A stretch of DNA of 64,000 nt, from contig JAQFVV010000184.1 of assembly GCA_028023455.1 (NCBI GenBank), positions 1,550,001 to 1,614,000 of the forward strand. Direction: 5' to 3'. Positions 27,580 through 41,118 of this stretch are shown piece after piece. The stretch is from Epiperipatus broadwayi (taxonomy: Eukaryota; Onychophora; Udeonychophora; Euonychophora; Peripatidae). The notes below the pieces were generated by a model. It made no database searches. It was not told the DNA's origin and saw nothing but the letters and a program-made list of their open reading frames with translations. The number at the start of each line of letters is the position of its first letter. The first letter of the stretch is position 1. The translations under genes and the position numbers were made by a program.

Positions 27580-28995
27580 TGATCCATTTCCTATTTAAGC
27601 CATTGCTATCATCATCATTATAAACATTTTGCATAGATATATTATCATCTACCACAGATTTTGAAGCATATTTTAAATAATTTTAGGGTTGTATCCATAA
27701 TCTTTATATAATTTAATAAATCAACTCTTTTATAAATGAGTTACATTTTTATCTGTATTATATTTATCATTTCTATATTAAAACATTTTAATAACTGTCA
27801 TCTTTTGTACCATGCTTAGTGTGAATCTATACGAATAATTGTTTTTAATTTGTCTTTTTTTACAAAATGTTTTAATACAAAATTAATATCATTATCTATG
27901 TGAATATCTATATCTAAATATTTAATTTTATCTTCCAATTCTACTTTTGTAAATTTAATATTGTATATATTGTCATTAAAATCTTTATAAATATTATTCA
28001 TAGTTCTTATATTACCAAAAATTAAAATATCATCAACATATCTAGAATAATCTATTATTTCTTGATTAATTATTACTTTTTCAATTATAATGGTTTATAA
28101 ATATTGATGACATTAAGCCACTAGTTGCACAACCTTTAGACTACCCTTTATATATATTCCAAAATTCATTATTATATTTAAAATATAAACTGTTATTTAT
28201 TAATGTTAAAATTTTTCCTATAATATTATTATGTTTATATCATTTATATATTGATTTAAATCTTGATTAATATTTCTATACTTTTAAGTCTTGGAATGCT
28301 TAGATAGATTTTTTCATTATCTATTGTTAAAATACTATGATTCCTAATTAATTTTATATTATTTAATTTGTTAATAATACTATCTGTATTTTTATTGAAA
28401 ATTCTGCATATTCTAAAATATCTGATATTCATTTATTTAAATATTTACAAAACTTCTGTAAAATAAAATCATTAAAATTGAATAACATTCTCAATGGATT
28501 ATTATTTTTATGAATTTTAACATTTGTAAAAAGACATGGGCTTTCATAAGAAGAAAGATATAGTATTTATATATTTGTTTTTTATACTAGTAGTAGGGTC
28601 TTTTAGTAATTTATTATATTCTTCTTTGTAATATGAAGTTGATTTTAAACTTTGCATTTATAGCACTAGCATTGAATTACAGAATATATTCTTCTTTATT
28701 TTTTAAACTCTATTCTATCTATATAATCTTTATAGTACATGACAACAAATCTAGTTCCTTTACCTTCTTTACAAATAGTAAACCTTTCAATATTGCAGAT
28801 ATCCTTAATATTGTTAATAAGTTTTCTATATTTATAGTCTTTATAAGTATTTTTTTCATACAAATGTTTATTTAATAAACAATTTATTTTCTTTTTATGA
28901 TCTACTAAGATATTAGTTAATTTGATATCAGTAATAATCTTCTTATTAATATCACTATCAATTATAGGTATGAATGGCAGTCCTTTACTTAACAA
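27580..28995 (-). pseudogene. Penelope-like element reverse transcriptase (copy 1)
   Basis: Minus-strand fragments follow the order expected for a PLE, a retroelement whose RT is related to telomerase. They are LSKGLPFIPI (N-terminus, ~28,990), FTICKEGKGTRFVVM..KDYID (equivalent of the KADKG..VV...DYI block, ~28,750), CLFTNVKIHKNNNPLRMLF (KIHK..NPLR block, ~28,510), SRYVDDILIF (catalytic YVDD, ~28,035), and KIKYLDIDIHIDNDI (post-catalytic LD block, ~27,900). The frame is broken by stops and shifts. A C-terminal GIY-YIG endonuclease would lie toward 27.2 kb but I cannot recognise it. Positions 27,965-28,978 are repeated in reverse orientation immediately downstream as copy 2. Confidence 0.75.
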
Positions 28996-29019
28996 AACAT
29001 TTTTGTTCTTTAAGAACCA

Positions 29020-29995
29020 TCATTCATACCTATAATTGATAGTGATATTAATAAGATTATTACTGATATCAAATTAGTTAATACCTCAGTAGATGATAAA
29101 AAGAAAATAAATTGTTTACTAAATAAACATTTATAAGAAAAAGAATTACTTTTAGAGACTATAAATATAAAAATTTTATTAACAATATTAAGGATATCTG
29201 CAATATTGAAATGTTTACTATTTGTAAAGAAGATAAAGTCAATAGATTTGTTGTTATGTACTATAAAGATTATATAGATAGAATAGAGTATAAAAAAATA
29301 AAGAAGGATATAATAAATTGCTAAAATACCCTACTACTAGTCTAAAAAACAAATATATAAATTACTTAATAAAATGAAAAATTATAAAATTCCAAATATT
29401 ATTCAATAAATTACCATATCCTTCTTCTTATAAAAACCCCTATCTTTTTACAAAGGTTAAAATTAATTAAAACTGTTATTCAATTTTAGTGATTTTATTT
29501 TACAGAAATTTTGGAAATATTTAAATAAATGAATATCAGATATTTTAGAATATGGAGAATTTTCTTTAAAAAAAAATACAGATAATATTATTAACAAATT
29601 AAATAATATAAAATTAACAAGGCATCATAGTATTTTAACAACGGACAATGAAAAAATGTATTTAAGCATTCCAAGACTTAAAGATATAGAAATATTAATA
29701 AAGATTTAAATCAATATATAATAAACATAATAAATATTATAGGAAAGATTTTAATATTAACAGATAACAGTTTATATTTTAAATATAATAATGAATTTTA
29801 GAATATACATAAAGAATAGCTATAGGTGACGCAATTAGTGGCTTAATGTCATCAATATTTATAAACAAGCTTTATAATTAAAAAAGTAATAATTAGTCAA
29901 AAAATAATACATTATTCTAGATATGTTGATAATATTTTAATTATTAGTAAAACAGCTATGTATAATATTTATAAAGATTTTAATGACAATATATT
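29020..29995 (+). pseudogene. Penelope-like element reverse transcriptase (copy 2, inverted)
   Basis: This is the reverse complement of 27,965-28,978 with substitutions and small indels. catacctataattgatagtg at 29,032 mirrors 28,960-28,980, and the catalytic region recurs at 29,918 (attctagatatgttgataat), where one YVDD aspartate codon is changed to Asn. Homology stops at ~29,995, after the block reading tttaatgacaatatat. Several frame breaks are present, so it is non-functional. Together with copy 1 it forms a head-to-head palindrome with a ~40-bp spacer. Confidence 0.75.
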
Positions 29996-30009
29996 CTAAT
30001 GATCATATT

Positions 30010-30240
30010 TGTAAATTCATATAACAAAATTCGTAGTCCAGGCAAAGTACACCAAAGCTGAGTGAAATGAGATGGTGGGATCCTGAATCTGACCAAGCTT
30101 CAACTCATTTTCCAATACTCCATAATTTAAAACCTTATGATTTCTGAGGCTACACTCAGTCTCACTTTTTTTTAGTGAGCTGGCTCTGAACAGGAGAAAC
30201 ATGAGACTCAAAAACTGACTTATAACTTAAATAAAGGATT
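30010..30240. repeat. Interspersed repeat family C, copy 1
   Basis: Homologous to 43,668-43,905. Shared blocks in order are tacaccaaagctga, aaatgagatggtg, caactcatt, and aggagaaacatgag. It is joined directly to the end of PLE copy 2. The minus-strand frame 30,017-30,211 shows no domain. Confidence 0.75.
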
Positions 30241-30244
30241 AAAA

Positions 30245-33080
30245 TTAACTATTCAGTATGCTAATTAACTTAACTAAAATAATGCATATTATGCATGTAA
30301 ACATCATTAAGGGACTGGGTTTGGATTGCAAGCAAGCAGACATGAAACAAGTTTATATTTTAATAGGTTTATTAAACAATAAAGTAAATCAAACAATACA
30401 AAATGACATTATTTAGTATATTAATATGTGGATCAATGCATACAGGTGTTACATATTGGATAAGACTATTATTACAGTAGTCCATTTTTACATTTAAAAA
30501 TAAATATATGTATTTGTTTGTACAGTTAATAAAATCATGCCTATAATATTTTACTATGCCAAATCTATTCTTTCATTGATTTGCCAAGATGATTACTAAA
30601 GACAGCACTAATATAGCTGCTACATAGATATTAATGATGGGAGCAAATAGTAAGGTCACAATGATGCAGATTCAACCTGGTCAACCATGATTCAGTTTCA
30701 GACTAGTGCTGAATAGTTAATTAATAAGGAGAAAAAGAACTAACTACTTTTAGATTCACATATATATATATATATATATATACTATGGTGCTAAATAAAA
30801 CACTAAAAAATAAGTTTGTGGTGCGAGTAAGTAATTATTCATGGGCTTCAGCATCAAACAGACAGCTTACTACAATTAATTGAATATATCTAGTTCAGAA
30901 ACTTGGATAGGCTTATGAAAATGGTCTAAATCCTTGGATTCCAGTTCTAAAAAGGTAGCCATAGCTGAAATAAGGTGGATGGGAGGTCCTCTACCACAAA
31001 TCCATCATACGGCATAAATGTCCAAGTATGCTTAGCAAAGATACACTCGCAATGCATAAGTAAAATACAAATATGTATATATATAATTAATTAATTGCAC
31101 CTAAAAACAGATAGCTTCTATCTGCTAAACTAACACAACCCAGTTCTTAAACTAGCATTTTAATGATGCTAACTGAAAGAGCTAAACTAAATTATTAATG
31201 CAAGTTAAAATACTGAATCTGCATATATAATCATAATTAAGGAGGGAACACATATTTGATCACCATTAATAAACATTAACAAATATATCATCTCTAGCTA
31301 ACTTATCACTTCCAACTAACAGATATCAAAGAGTCATAAGTTATAATAACTGACTATGCAAACTATAATGAAATATAAGGCAAATAAATATATATATATG
31401 ATAATAATGAGCATGTAGTGATCGGTTATTATATAACATAATAGAATGTTGAAACAGCACTCAAACATGCTAAATAGCATTCCTTAAATATTAAAATGGA
31501 GATGTTAATTATCTCTCCATTAAAAAGTTTACTAAATTTATAATGTTCACTGTTATGAAATACTTGGCATATTATAACACATATAAAATAAATGGGAATA
31601 AAATAATTAAAACAATAAATATAGGCATAACAGCAATTTTAAGGAAACTTAGATAATAAGTGGTTGCAGATATTATAGAGTAGAGAAATAAAATTACATT
31701 ATGGAGATAAATTCAGGCAAGATTTATACAGGTTTAATTTTATAAATGATTTTAATTTAGGCAGGAAATTTAAGAATTAATAGTGAACATTCCATCTGTA
31801 TTATATAAGCTAGCTTAAATATTAAGAATTACAGATTTAAAAATTGGTTAAGCTCTGAGGTTTTTGAAGAAAATATCAATCTTCTTTACTGCAGTTGGTA
31901 CTTCAGGCACATCAGACAGTAAGTGTAGTGGCACTTTTCTCTGGACAGAATACATGCTTTAAGATATCTTCTTTATATAGCAGGCTGTGGCTGAAAATTT
32001 CCCATCTCCATGATGATGGTTACACACTGTTTCAGCATGTAATGTCGGTTTTGAGATCACCATATCTTCCCACAGGAAAATGGCAATCTATGGCCTCCTA
32101 CTCTGCCATTTCAAAGTACAAATTGGCATGGATATGGAGAGATTAAGAGTGTAAAAATATACAGTATTTACATGATTTTCAAATTCTATATTATTTTGTC
32201 AACATTCTGTTAGTGCTTATTTGCAATCTTATATTTTAATTTACAAAATTGATTAAACTTTAGTATAAATTTTAAAGCTAATATTTTTAATTTAACTTGG
32301 AGATTCCCTAAAGACTTGATAATAGTTCCAACTCACCAGATTTTGTTTACTATAAAATACATTTTTGAAAATATTATTGCAAAAAAAAAAAAAGATTTAA
32401 AACCGCATTCACACACTATGTTGACATAGGTATGCAGTGGCATGATTTTTGTTTATTACAACTTTAATTTAAAATTAAGAATTATTAGGAATTTTTAAAT
32501 AACATTTTGTTATATACATATATCATGGTGATATGTGAACTTCATACATATACATGCAATTTCTAATATAAAATATCAAATTGACTTATTTAATGAAACA
32601 AAAGCTATAATTTTAATGTAAATGTTAAATAAAATATACATGCTATAATATATATAAACTGATATTACAGTTGTTTATTCACCTATATGTGTGATGATAC
32701 ATATATTACTGTGTTGATGTTTATATACAGATACTCATAGAGGGTTTAAATCTAGCATAGATGGAGCTATGGAAAAAATAAGTGAAATAATAAAGTCAGG
32801 TATATAGCATTTCATATCCCCAAAATTACAATAAAAAACAAATAGAGGGGAAAAAATAAATTTATTTACAAGTTAATGTAAATTTGCATACAATCATGAA
32901 TTTAATTAATGTTGGTAAATAAAATTCAATTCTATCTTACCTGGCTATCCCTATCTTCTTTTAAAATTGCTGTACCTCATCACTATGGTTAATATATATG
33001 GCCCTAAATAAACTTTAAAACACACTAAATAATTAATTATATAACTAAGTAAAAAAAATATCCAAAATTGCTAAATTATA
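30245..33080. other. AT-rich spacer, no gene seen
   Basis: A GC-balanced patch at 31,890-32,140 has an open frame of 83 codons without a recognisable domain or composition bias, so it is not called as a gene. (AT)n runs occur at 30,760-30,782. Confidence 0.35.
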
Positions 33081-33087
33081 TATATAT

Positions 33088-34196
33088 TGTGACGACCACA
33101 TAAAGTCATCGTTACATGTATATACCTATTAACAAGGGTAAATAATTTAATTAAATGCTTGAAAATTACTTTTGATTTTATTGTAAGAGAAGGGGAGGGA
33201 GTGCATAAAGAAATGTGTCTCTTTCTCTGTTTAAACTACATATTATAATAGTTAATATGATTGAAATAATGATTCAAAAAAATAATAATAATAAATAAAA
33301 AAGGAAAGAACATTTGAAAAATATTACTATTAGAAGTTATCAAAGAAAGAGAAGTTAAAATGAGTTATAAACTTGTAATAAAAAAAAAGAAAAAATATGT
33401 AATGTAAAATAATATATTTGTATGAAATGAAGGTGTTAAAATATGTTTAACTAATTACATTCCATGAACAATAGAGGAACAAATCTAAAGGAAAAAGTTT
33501 CATTTATAATTATATATTCTTTCCACTGATAACAATTTGTTGGAAATTGTAAAATGTTTAATTAATTAAATTCCAATAAACAATAGATAAAGAAAAAAGA
33601 AAGGAAGGAGATTACAATTATCATTACTACTTTAGAATTGCAGAGATTAGCAGCAAAGAAAGAAATACAAGGAATGTGTGGCTAGTGGCTTTAAAGGGAT
33701 GTGGGTTCATGCTCGACCCACCTGACCACTGACTCACAATGAAATAACATCGGTGCCTCACCTGCCAGATAAGTCATAACTCTGAGAGATATAAAAAAAG
33801 GAAACTAAATAACCAAGAAGAACTAAGCTAGGACTAAGAATAGACTATAGAGTGCTCAGAAAGACTACAAATGAGAGCAACTGCAAATCCTAGGTAAACG
33901 TTTAGTTATAGCAAACAAATATGCATGCATTTTCTGCTGTTTAAATTTCACAATATTAAAAAAATATATAAATAATAAGAACTAATTTTGAAAACAATAA
34001 TCCTTTTGAAGATAGAACACTGCCATATATAAAATTTCCATGATAGAATCGTTTATATCACTTTAATATTCGATGTATTCTTTATTTTGTTTTTTATTGA
34101 TTATGATATAATATAATATCTGTGTGTGTTATTAAATATTATTATTATTTTTAAAGGTTGTCTAGACTTTCTTTATTCTCCTGTCACCAACCTACA
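33088..34196 (+). mobile_element. LTR-like segment (solo or partial LTR)
   Basis: Starts tgtgacgaccac and ends caccaacctaca, the TG...CA boundaries usual for LTRs. Inside it are a GC-balanced region (33,660-33,900) with a TATA-like box (gatataaaaaaagga, ~33,789), a downstream leader, and an attaaa polyA-like signal (~34,131). The sequence after the end (ggggg...) does not obviously match a tRNA 3' end as a primer-binding site. No second LTR or pol was found, and no clear target-site duplication. LTR identity is an inference from layout only. Confidence 0.35.
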
Positions 34197-34344
34197 GGGG
34201 GAAATCTAACAAATTTGGGGGTTAAAGGTTAATGATTTATTTTTAAAAAATATTCATTGTGCTGCTTGTATTGTGGTAATCTCAAAATTTAAAAACATAT
34301 ATCAAGCACTGGACATTTTTTGTTAACTTATTCTTTGGAATAGT

Positions 34345-34435
34345 TTTCTTTGTTCAGCAGTCAAGAGTGCTTGATCAGGAAAGATAACATTGAGGTAATA
34401 TGTTCATATTGCTTCGGGGTTCGATCAAGGGTACA
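34345..34435 (+). other. tRNA-like (SINE head?) sequence
   Basis: gtcaagagtgcttgatcagg resembles an A-box/D-arm, and ggggttcgatcaagg ~45 bp downstream is a good B-box (ggttcga). Spacing suits a Ser/Leu-type tRNA with a long variable arm, but arms do not fold cleanly. Probably a tRNA-derived SINE remnant. Confidence 0.3.
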
Positions 34436-34879
34436 GATATAAAGTTAAATTCATATTTGTATTTGCTCTCTGCTTGAATTGTAACATCGTATAAATATAT
34501 TAAATAACTAAAAATAATCATATCCATTACAATATATATATATATATATATAAGTAAAAGAAACACACACAAAGACATTAATATTTATAATGAATATACA
34601 TTATGCTTGCAATCGGGGCTGGGAATGAGAGAGATACATGAATGATCTTAGATCATCTTGTTTAAGTAGGATCTGGGGGTAAATTCATAAGTGGTTTCAA
34701 ATTGGGGAGATCATTGCCCTCCTGAAAATTTTTTCATCCTCTCCATAGTCATCATCTTCATATTACTGTTTGATCAGTTATGGCTCCTTATGATTGAAAA
34801 ATACTTGTTATTATATTCCTGGATATGTCCATTTCTTAACCTCTGGGTTCAAACCTCTATCTAGTTTCCTATTTGGAAG

Positions 34880-36585
34880 ATGCAGAGAAGTCTTTTGTTT
34901 CCTTCTCTTTCTTCTCCTGACTATCCTCTCTATTTTGGGATTGACATCACCTACACCGCTTTCTCCTCCAACACCTACACCACTTTCTCCTCCAAAGATT
35001 ATTCACCACCAATAAGTCTGGTCATCTACTCTCACTCTCAAACCTAACTTTTTCCACTGGTCTTGATATTTCCTATTCAAAGTATTAGGACATTCTCCCT
35101 CTTCTATCTCTTGAACATTCTGTTTGCCTTTATTCCCTGTCCCCAAAGCATTATGTTCACCCTTACCTTTTTTCTTAAAAGTATTCTGTAGAGAAGTCTT
35201 TTGTTTTCCTTCTCTTTCCTCTCCTGACTATCCTCTCTATTTTGGCATTGGCATCACCTATGCCACATTCTCCTTCAAAGGTTATTCACTCCCAATGAGC
35301 CTGATCCTCTATTCTCACTCTCAAACCTAACTTTTCCCACTGGTCTTGATATTTCCTATTCAAAGTATTAGGACCTTCTCCCTCTTCTATCTCTTGAACA
35401 TTCTGTTTGACTTTATTCCCTGTCCCCAAAGCATTAGGTTCATGCTTACCTTTTTTCATAAAAGTATTCTGTAAATCTGTATCTACAACATTTGGTTTCT
35501 CAATGTCTTCTCCTCTATCCTCCATCTTCAGAACACTGATCAATTCTATCCTTCATCTCCCAGATATTTTGTTTACCTCTGTCTCCTATCTTCATGACAT
35601 CCTGGATATTCATTCCCAACTTTTTTCTTCTCCTCCCTTATCACCCATTGGGCTTCTGGTGACTTCTCCATTGTTCTGTTCATCTACTCCTGGATCTTTA
35701 TATGGCTCATCAATCTTCTCTATCTTCAAATTATTCCACTTACTTTTGCCATTCACTTCTGGGGTACTGTGTTTGTTCATTTCCTCATTTAGAATATTCA
35801 GTTGTCATTTTGATATGTCTATGGGTTCCTGATTATTTCAATCCTGTGTCATTGTAATATTTTGTGGTCCCTCCATGAGGTCAGCCATGAGATCCAAGTT
35901 ATCCCCATTGCCTGGTAATTTGCTAGCAGCCTGATTATTGGTGTTTTAAACAATATTTTCTGAATGGTTATCTTGCTCAAGCCTGGCCTGTGTTTCTCAT
36001 GGTGGACAATAATGAACTGCAGGGTTTTGCAACTTTTTAACTCTATTGGATATTTTCTTTATAGGTTCCTCCTGTATTCATTTCATGGCAACCAAACTTT
36101 TCATTCCTTTCGCTAGCTTTCAATCTTTCCCTTAATTTGGGGAGGGGGGTCATTCCTCATTTCTGATCTTTCTTGAATGACTGACTTATTGTCCCACACC
36201 AAGTTGACCTTCTCTGACATATCCTGCTTGTTTCTATCTTTTGCAGGTATAGTCTTCTGACTGTTTTTTTATTTCTACCATATCCCTTTGGAATGTTGCC
36301 TCTGTATATAGTAGATTCTTTTGGCATCAATCTTCTTGATCCAAAAATCTTTTTTTGTAGATTCTTTTGGCATCAATCTTCTTGATCCAAAAATCTTTTT
36401 TTGTAAATCCAAAATTTCTTGCTTTTCTTTACCTTCCTAATATAAAGATTCTCAGTGGTCAGAATCTTCCCATATCTTCTGCATCTCTAACTGATCTTTT
36501 TGGAACATAATTGTTAATCCTGTCATCATTCTCAAAAGATTCTCTTCCAAGGGCATACTTCCATCCTCCATTTCTCCCCCCCATA
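34880..36585 (-). pseudogene. Decayed minus-strand frame with internal tandem duplication
   Basis: A minus-strand start at ~36,580 reads MEDGSMPLEENLLRMM then QKDQLEMQKIWED. Interrupted polar, Lys/Glu-rich sequence follows down to ~34,880. The longest open part (35,286-35,543) includes ALGTGNKVKQNVQEIEEGEG and KYQDQWEKLGLRVRIED. The ~300-bp segment 34,884-35,180 is repeated at 35,190-35,470, and the peptide is repeated too. A 48-bp duplication also lies at 36,315-36,410. The N-terminal Met-rich helical start and polar bias resemble retroelement ORF1/gag proteins, but no zinc knuckle or RT was found. The plus-strand open frames across it are shadows. Confidence 0.35.
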
Positions 36586-36599
36586 CTGCTGTCCATTTA

Positions 36600-36989
36600 T
36601 TCTGGTATATTCCTTTTGTATTATTTTACTTTGCTAACTAAGATTATTTAGAATTTATTGTTTTTATATGTCTATTGCCACTTTTCTCACAAAACAATTC
36701 TCTTTCTAGTTTCCTTAACTTTCAGGCCACTGTGTATTCTTATTACCTATCCTGTGTTTAATACTCTTTCCTTCCTCTAAACTAATGCTATGTGTACAGT
36801 ATATCCATTCACATTGCACAAAATTTTGGGTGTTAAATTAACAATATAAAGAAACTATAATGACAAGATATACTTTATTTACTCTACCCCTCTTTATTTC
36901 TTCTTTAATTCACGTGGCATCCTAAAACAACTTACAGATTCATGATTGCATTTATTTTCTGTGCCAGGTTTAGTTTTTTTTTGTTTGGA

Positions 36990-37070
<81 letters not shown>

Positions 37071-40000
37071 CTTAACCTTGTCTTTCTCATTTCATTGCTT
37101 ACATCCAATCCAAGTCCTCAAAATCTTAAAGTAATGGGTCTCCACTTTTTAGATAGATATTCCTTCCCTGATGACAAAATTTACTTGAGGATGACTCTTA
37201 ATCTGTTCAAGTCACCCTTGGGCACCAGTGATCAGTGAGCTAGAAAATAATACTTATAAAATATTGCTAGAAAATAATACATATATAATATTTTATTCTC
37301 TATTTCAAAATAATATGCATCATCAAAAATAACTGGTTGACCCATCTTGCATAAATTTATGATGTATTTATGTATATAATTTAAGTAGTCATGTGTGCAA
37401 AAATTAAAGACTTATGTACATAGACACAAAAAAAAATTTTCTTACGTATATATATATCTCTCAAGGAAATGTAGGCATATAATTTGATAGTCAATGTTAA
37501 GCACATGATAATTGGTAAAAAAAAATTATGCATATATATATATATATTCTAACCAATTAAAAATTTCAAAAATTTTTACTGGTAAACGAATAAATTTATA
37601 TTGCGATTTCTCACGAAGTTATATTTTACTAAATGAATAGATTTTGTTAAACGAATAAGTTTTGGGCTAGGGGATCGATGTTTAATAGGCTTCCACATTG
37701 TAGCCATTTCTAACTAAATAAAATTTAAGAGAAAGAAAGAAGGTTATTTCTAACTAAATGAAAACCCAAAAGTTGTATTATTGGTTTTTGAAAGATGATG
37801 AACATTTCTTAAATATATAAATTAACGACAGATGCATTTCTTAAGTATCAATTAAATATGCAATGCATCAATTACATATATTCTGGTATACTAAGTATAG
37901 ATCAAATAATTTCTAAGTATAGATTTAATCTAATAATTTCTTAAATATAATGCATAGACTAATATATTTCATGTGTATAAATTAAATATAATCTCCTTCG
38001 TGCAACCACGTTACAAGCCAATTGTAACTATATAAAATCAATTCAAACAAATGAAAAGTTATTTTTTATTTTGTTAACTTTATAAAATCTTATTAAATTA
38101 ATATAAAACATATTTTGCAATCTCTCGATTGGTCATTTGCATTGTATTGTAAATATAACTAAAGCGATTGGGAGAGCTTACAAATATCATACATATTATT
38201 GGATAGTTTAAGCTAATTATAACTTTACTCTAACCAATGAGAATTTTATTTAAATGATCACACATCCAGTTATGGATTGATTATATTATATTCAAACTAT
38301 ATGGCATTTACACATTTGCAGATAAATTGCATGCCATATACAACATTTTAAGAATGGATCGATGGATACTTCATCATTCCCAGCTGACACTATTTCTGAG
38401 GCCTACTGAGATGATGATGATGATACAGAACATTTATAAGCTTAATTGCCAGGGTGCCAAATTGCAGCTCCAATAAAATATAAAGGTTAAATCTCAATTC
38501 AATACTCTTAGTAATAATATTTCATGAATGGGTTAATACACAATCGATTTAAAGAACATTGAGAATGCATTAAAATTGACAATATTAATATCTGTAAGAA
38601 TTCTACGTTATTCTCAGCACAGTCCCCATTCACTATGATTAAAGCTACAATTAAATTTTGTCCTAATTATAAAGTTCTATATTCATCTCCAGCTTCCTGA
38701 TCCACTCCTCCATCATCTTTACATCTATATGTCTATTACACTATTATTTATTTAACCATTAAAATTTACCATTTTATTTTCTTTTACTAGCTCATTTCCT
38801 CTCATTATAATCACTTCTCAGGGTTTTTTTTTTTTTCCGAATAATTAGGTATGGAAATCGAATAAGCTATGATAGGTTATTGGTAATAAACACTCCTCTC
38901 TTGATCGCCTCCAAGGTGATCTCGGTTGTCTTTAATGCAGTCTAATATCAATTTACATTAAAGCTGGAATATTTTAAGCTTATTAAATCTTTATAAACAC
39001 ATCATAAAACATAATCGCAATTATAACAAAATCATATAAGAATAAAATGCGTCTAGAGGAGTTTGAATACAACGGATGGGGAAAGGATTTTATGCCCACC
39101 CTCTGCACTCGCTATCACTCAATATTATCTCTATTCACGATTTATATTTCAACAATATTAAATTATTTGGTAATTTTAAGTATTTGAAATTAACTTTTTA
39201 AATAGTTTTACTAAATATTAGTTACATACATGATAATTCAACTATTAATAATATTATATTGATGTATGATTGGACTGGAAATATCTAGATAATAATAACC
39301 CACAAAAACATGGAGACACACGCAAATTTTATTTAAAACAAATAACAAATTTTATTTGACAAGCTATAATTCAATACAAAAACATATACAGTACATTATA
39401 TCTACACTTTCTTTTTACCTTAAATATAGTAAATACCAATTTCTTCCCATTTCCAATGCTTTCTCTTTCTATTACAGATATATTTTAGAAAATACATAAT
39501 CGATTTTTCCCCTAATTAAATTAGTTGATATTCCCTTGCAAATTTCTTGATCTTATCTGATCATCCTGATTAAATATTCTTTGGCCCTAATCTTTACAAC
39601 AGAGATATCTTAATAATAGTGAGATTAAGTTATTGCAAATAAATTGCCATTAAGATCAAACATTATCATAGTGCACTCTCTATGTTTATGTTCTTATAAC
39701 ATAATAATATTTTAACAATACTATCTTTACAGCAAAGTTCTCAGCTGGCCATGTAAATATTTATTAAATACATTTATATACGCATTGCTTATGCCCAATC
39801 ATTCGTAAGTTTTATTTAACCCTTAACAGTTATTAACTAATTATTTTTGGCTCGTATGCTAAATCAAATCTACAAAAACGATATTCAAATACACCAACCT
39901 CACATACATTATCTGCATTTATTCTGACATTAAATTGAGTTTGCGACCTGGTATCCAATACTTATAATAATGCTTATCATGGCTATCCTCTCATACACAT

Positions 40001-41110
40001 GTAAGGAATATCAAATATTTATATGAGGCAGGCAGTGACCCGAATAAGAGAGAACCTTTTCACTAAGGTTGAGAATATGCTAGGATTTTTATCGCTAGTC
40101 ATATAAAAACATAGGTATACCAAATACCTCTGGCCATCAAAATAAGAAACCTTCTTATGGTGTAGAGAATACTCAAGTGGGAAAATTCTTCCACTGGGTT
40201 CAAATACTTTATGAATATAGCATATATCTTAGTGAGTTAAACTTCACTGAGTTTGTGGAGATCTTTGTCTATCCACACACATACAGGTCGAAACATCAAA
40301 TTATACAAGTAAAACTTTCATAACCTTAATATTCTTGCAAATTAGTGTACCGGAATATGAGCCCATAAATTTTCCAAGCATAAATCAGCTTGTTTCTGAC
40401 CTCAAATCTATGATAATAATAATAATAAGCAATAAGAAATGCGCACAAAATTCTCAAAACTATTTCCATACACTTTTATAAAACAATAAAAATAAAAATG
40501 ATGATGATACTCAATAGACAAGCAATTCATTTATAAATCTAAGCATTTGATAATAACTTCTGATGCTAATAATAATATCTCTTAATTGTTCCTTTTTTTT
40601 TTTAAATTGAGAAAAAAAAATTGTTTATAAAGCATTTTAAATAAGGCATATAAATTTCACACCTCCCCCCCCAAATGACCATAATAGCAAAAGCATTTAA
40701 ATAAACATATATAAAATCATCTGAAATCAATTTCTACCCCCAAAATAATCATAATAGCAATTATTACATGAATTAATTTTAAAATAGACGATATATGTGA
40801 TACACTACAAAGATAGAAATTTGTTTATATATATATATATATGAAATGTCCTACACACATAAAGAGTGAATAATAATAATAATAAAAAATTATACTTATA
40901 TAAGTCTTTTAGTAGGTGTTCTTCCAGGTTCCTGATTTCTCCTTTTTTTTTCTTGACCGGTTTATGATAGCATAATAAATCATTGTTGTAAAAAGTTCTT
41001 TTGATAGAGTTCGGTTCCTTTTCTCTCATATATACAGTTTTTATTTTGCTGAATGCATTCCTCATTTCCAACTCTATGTAGATTATCTTTAAACTTTGTA
41101 ATTTTCTGCA
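36600..41110. other. AT-rich spacer, no gene seen
   Basis: A long (TA)n microsatellite occupies 36,991-37,068 (the Ile-Tyr repeat frames there are artefacts). GC-balanced patches at 38,880-39,120 and 40,020-40,290 contain no frame that I recognise. A 46-codon frame beginning at 39,048 (MRLEEFEYNGWGKDFMP) is noted but unsupported. Confidence 0.4.
36991..37068. repeat. (TA)n microsatellite
   Basis: About 39 uninterrupted ta units. Confidence 0.97.
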
Positions 41111-41118
41111 GGTTTCAG

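Noticed and set aside
31895-32146. 83-codon frame in a GC-balanced patch as a host exon
   Set aside because: No recognisable domain, splice context or homologous copy in the window.
35407-35832. 141-codon plus-strand frame
   Set aside because: Ser/Phe/Leu-rich complement of the minus-strand polar frame, with no domain.
36942-37238. Overlapping plus-strand frames with Ile-Tyr repeats
   Set aside because: Translation of the (TA)n microsatellite with chance open flanks.
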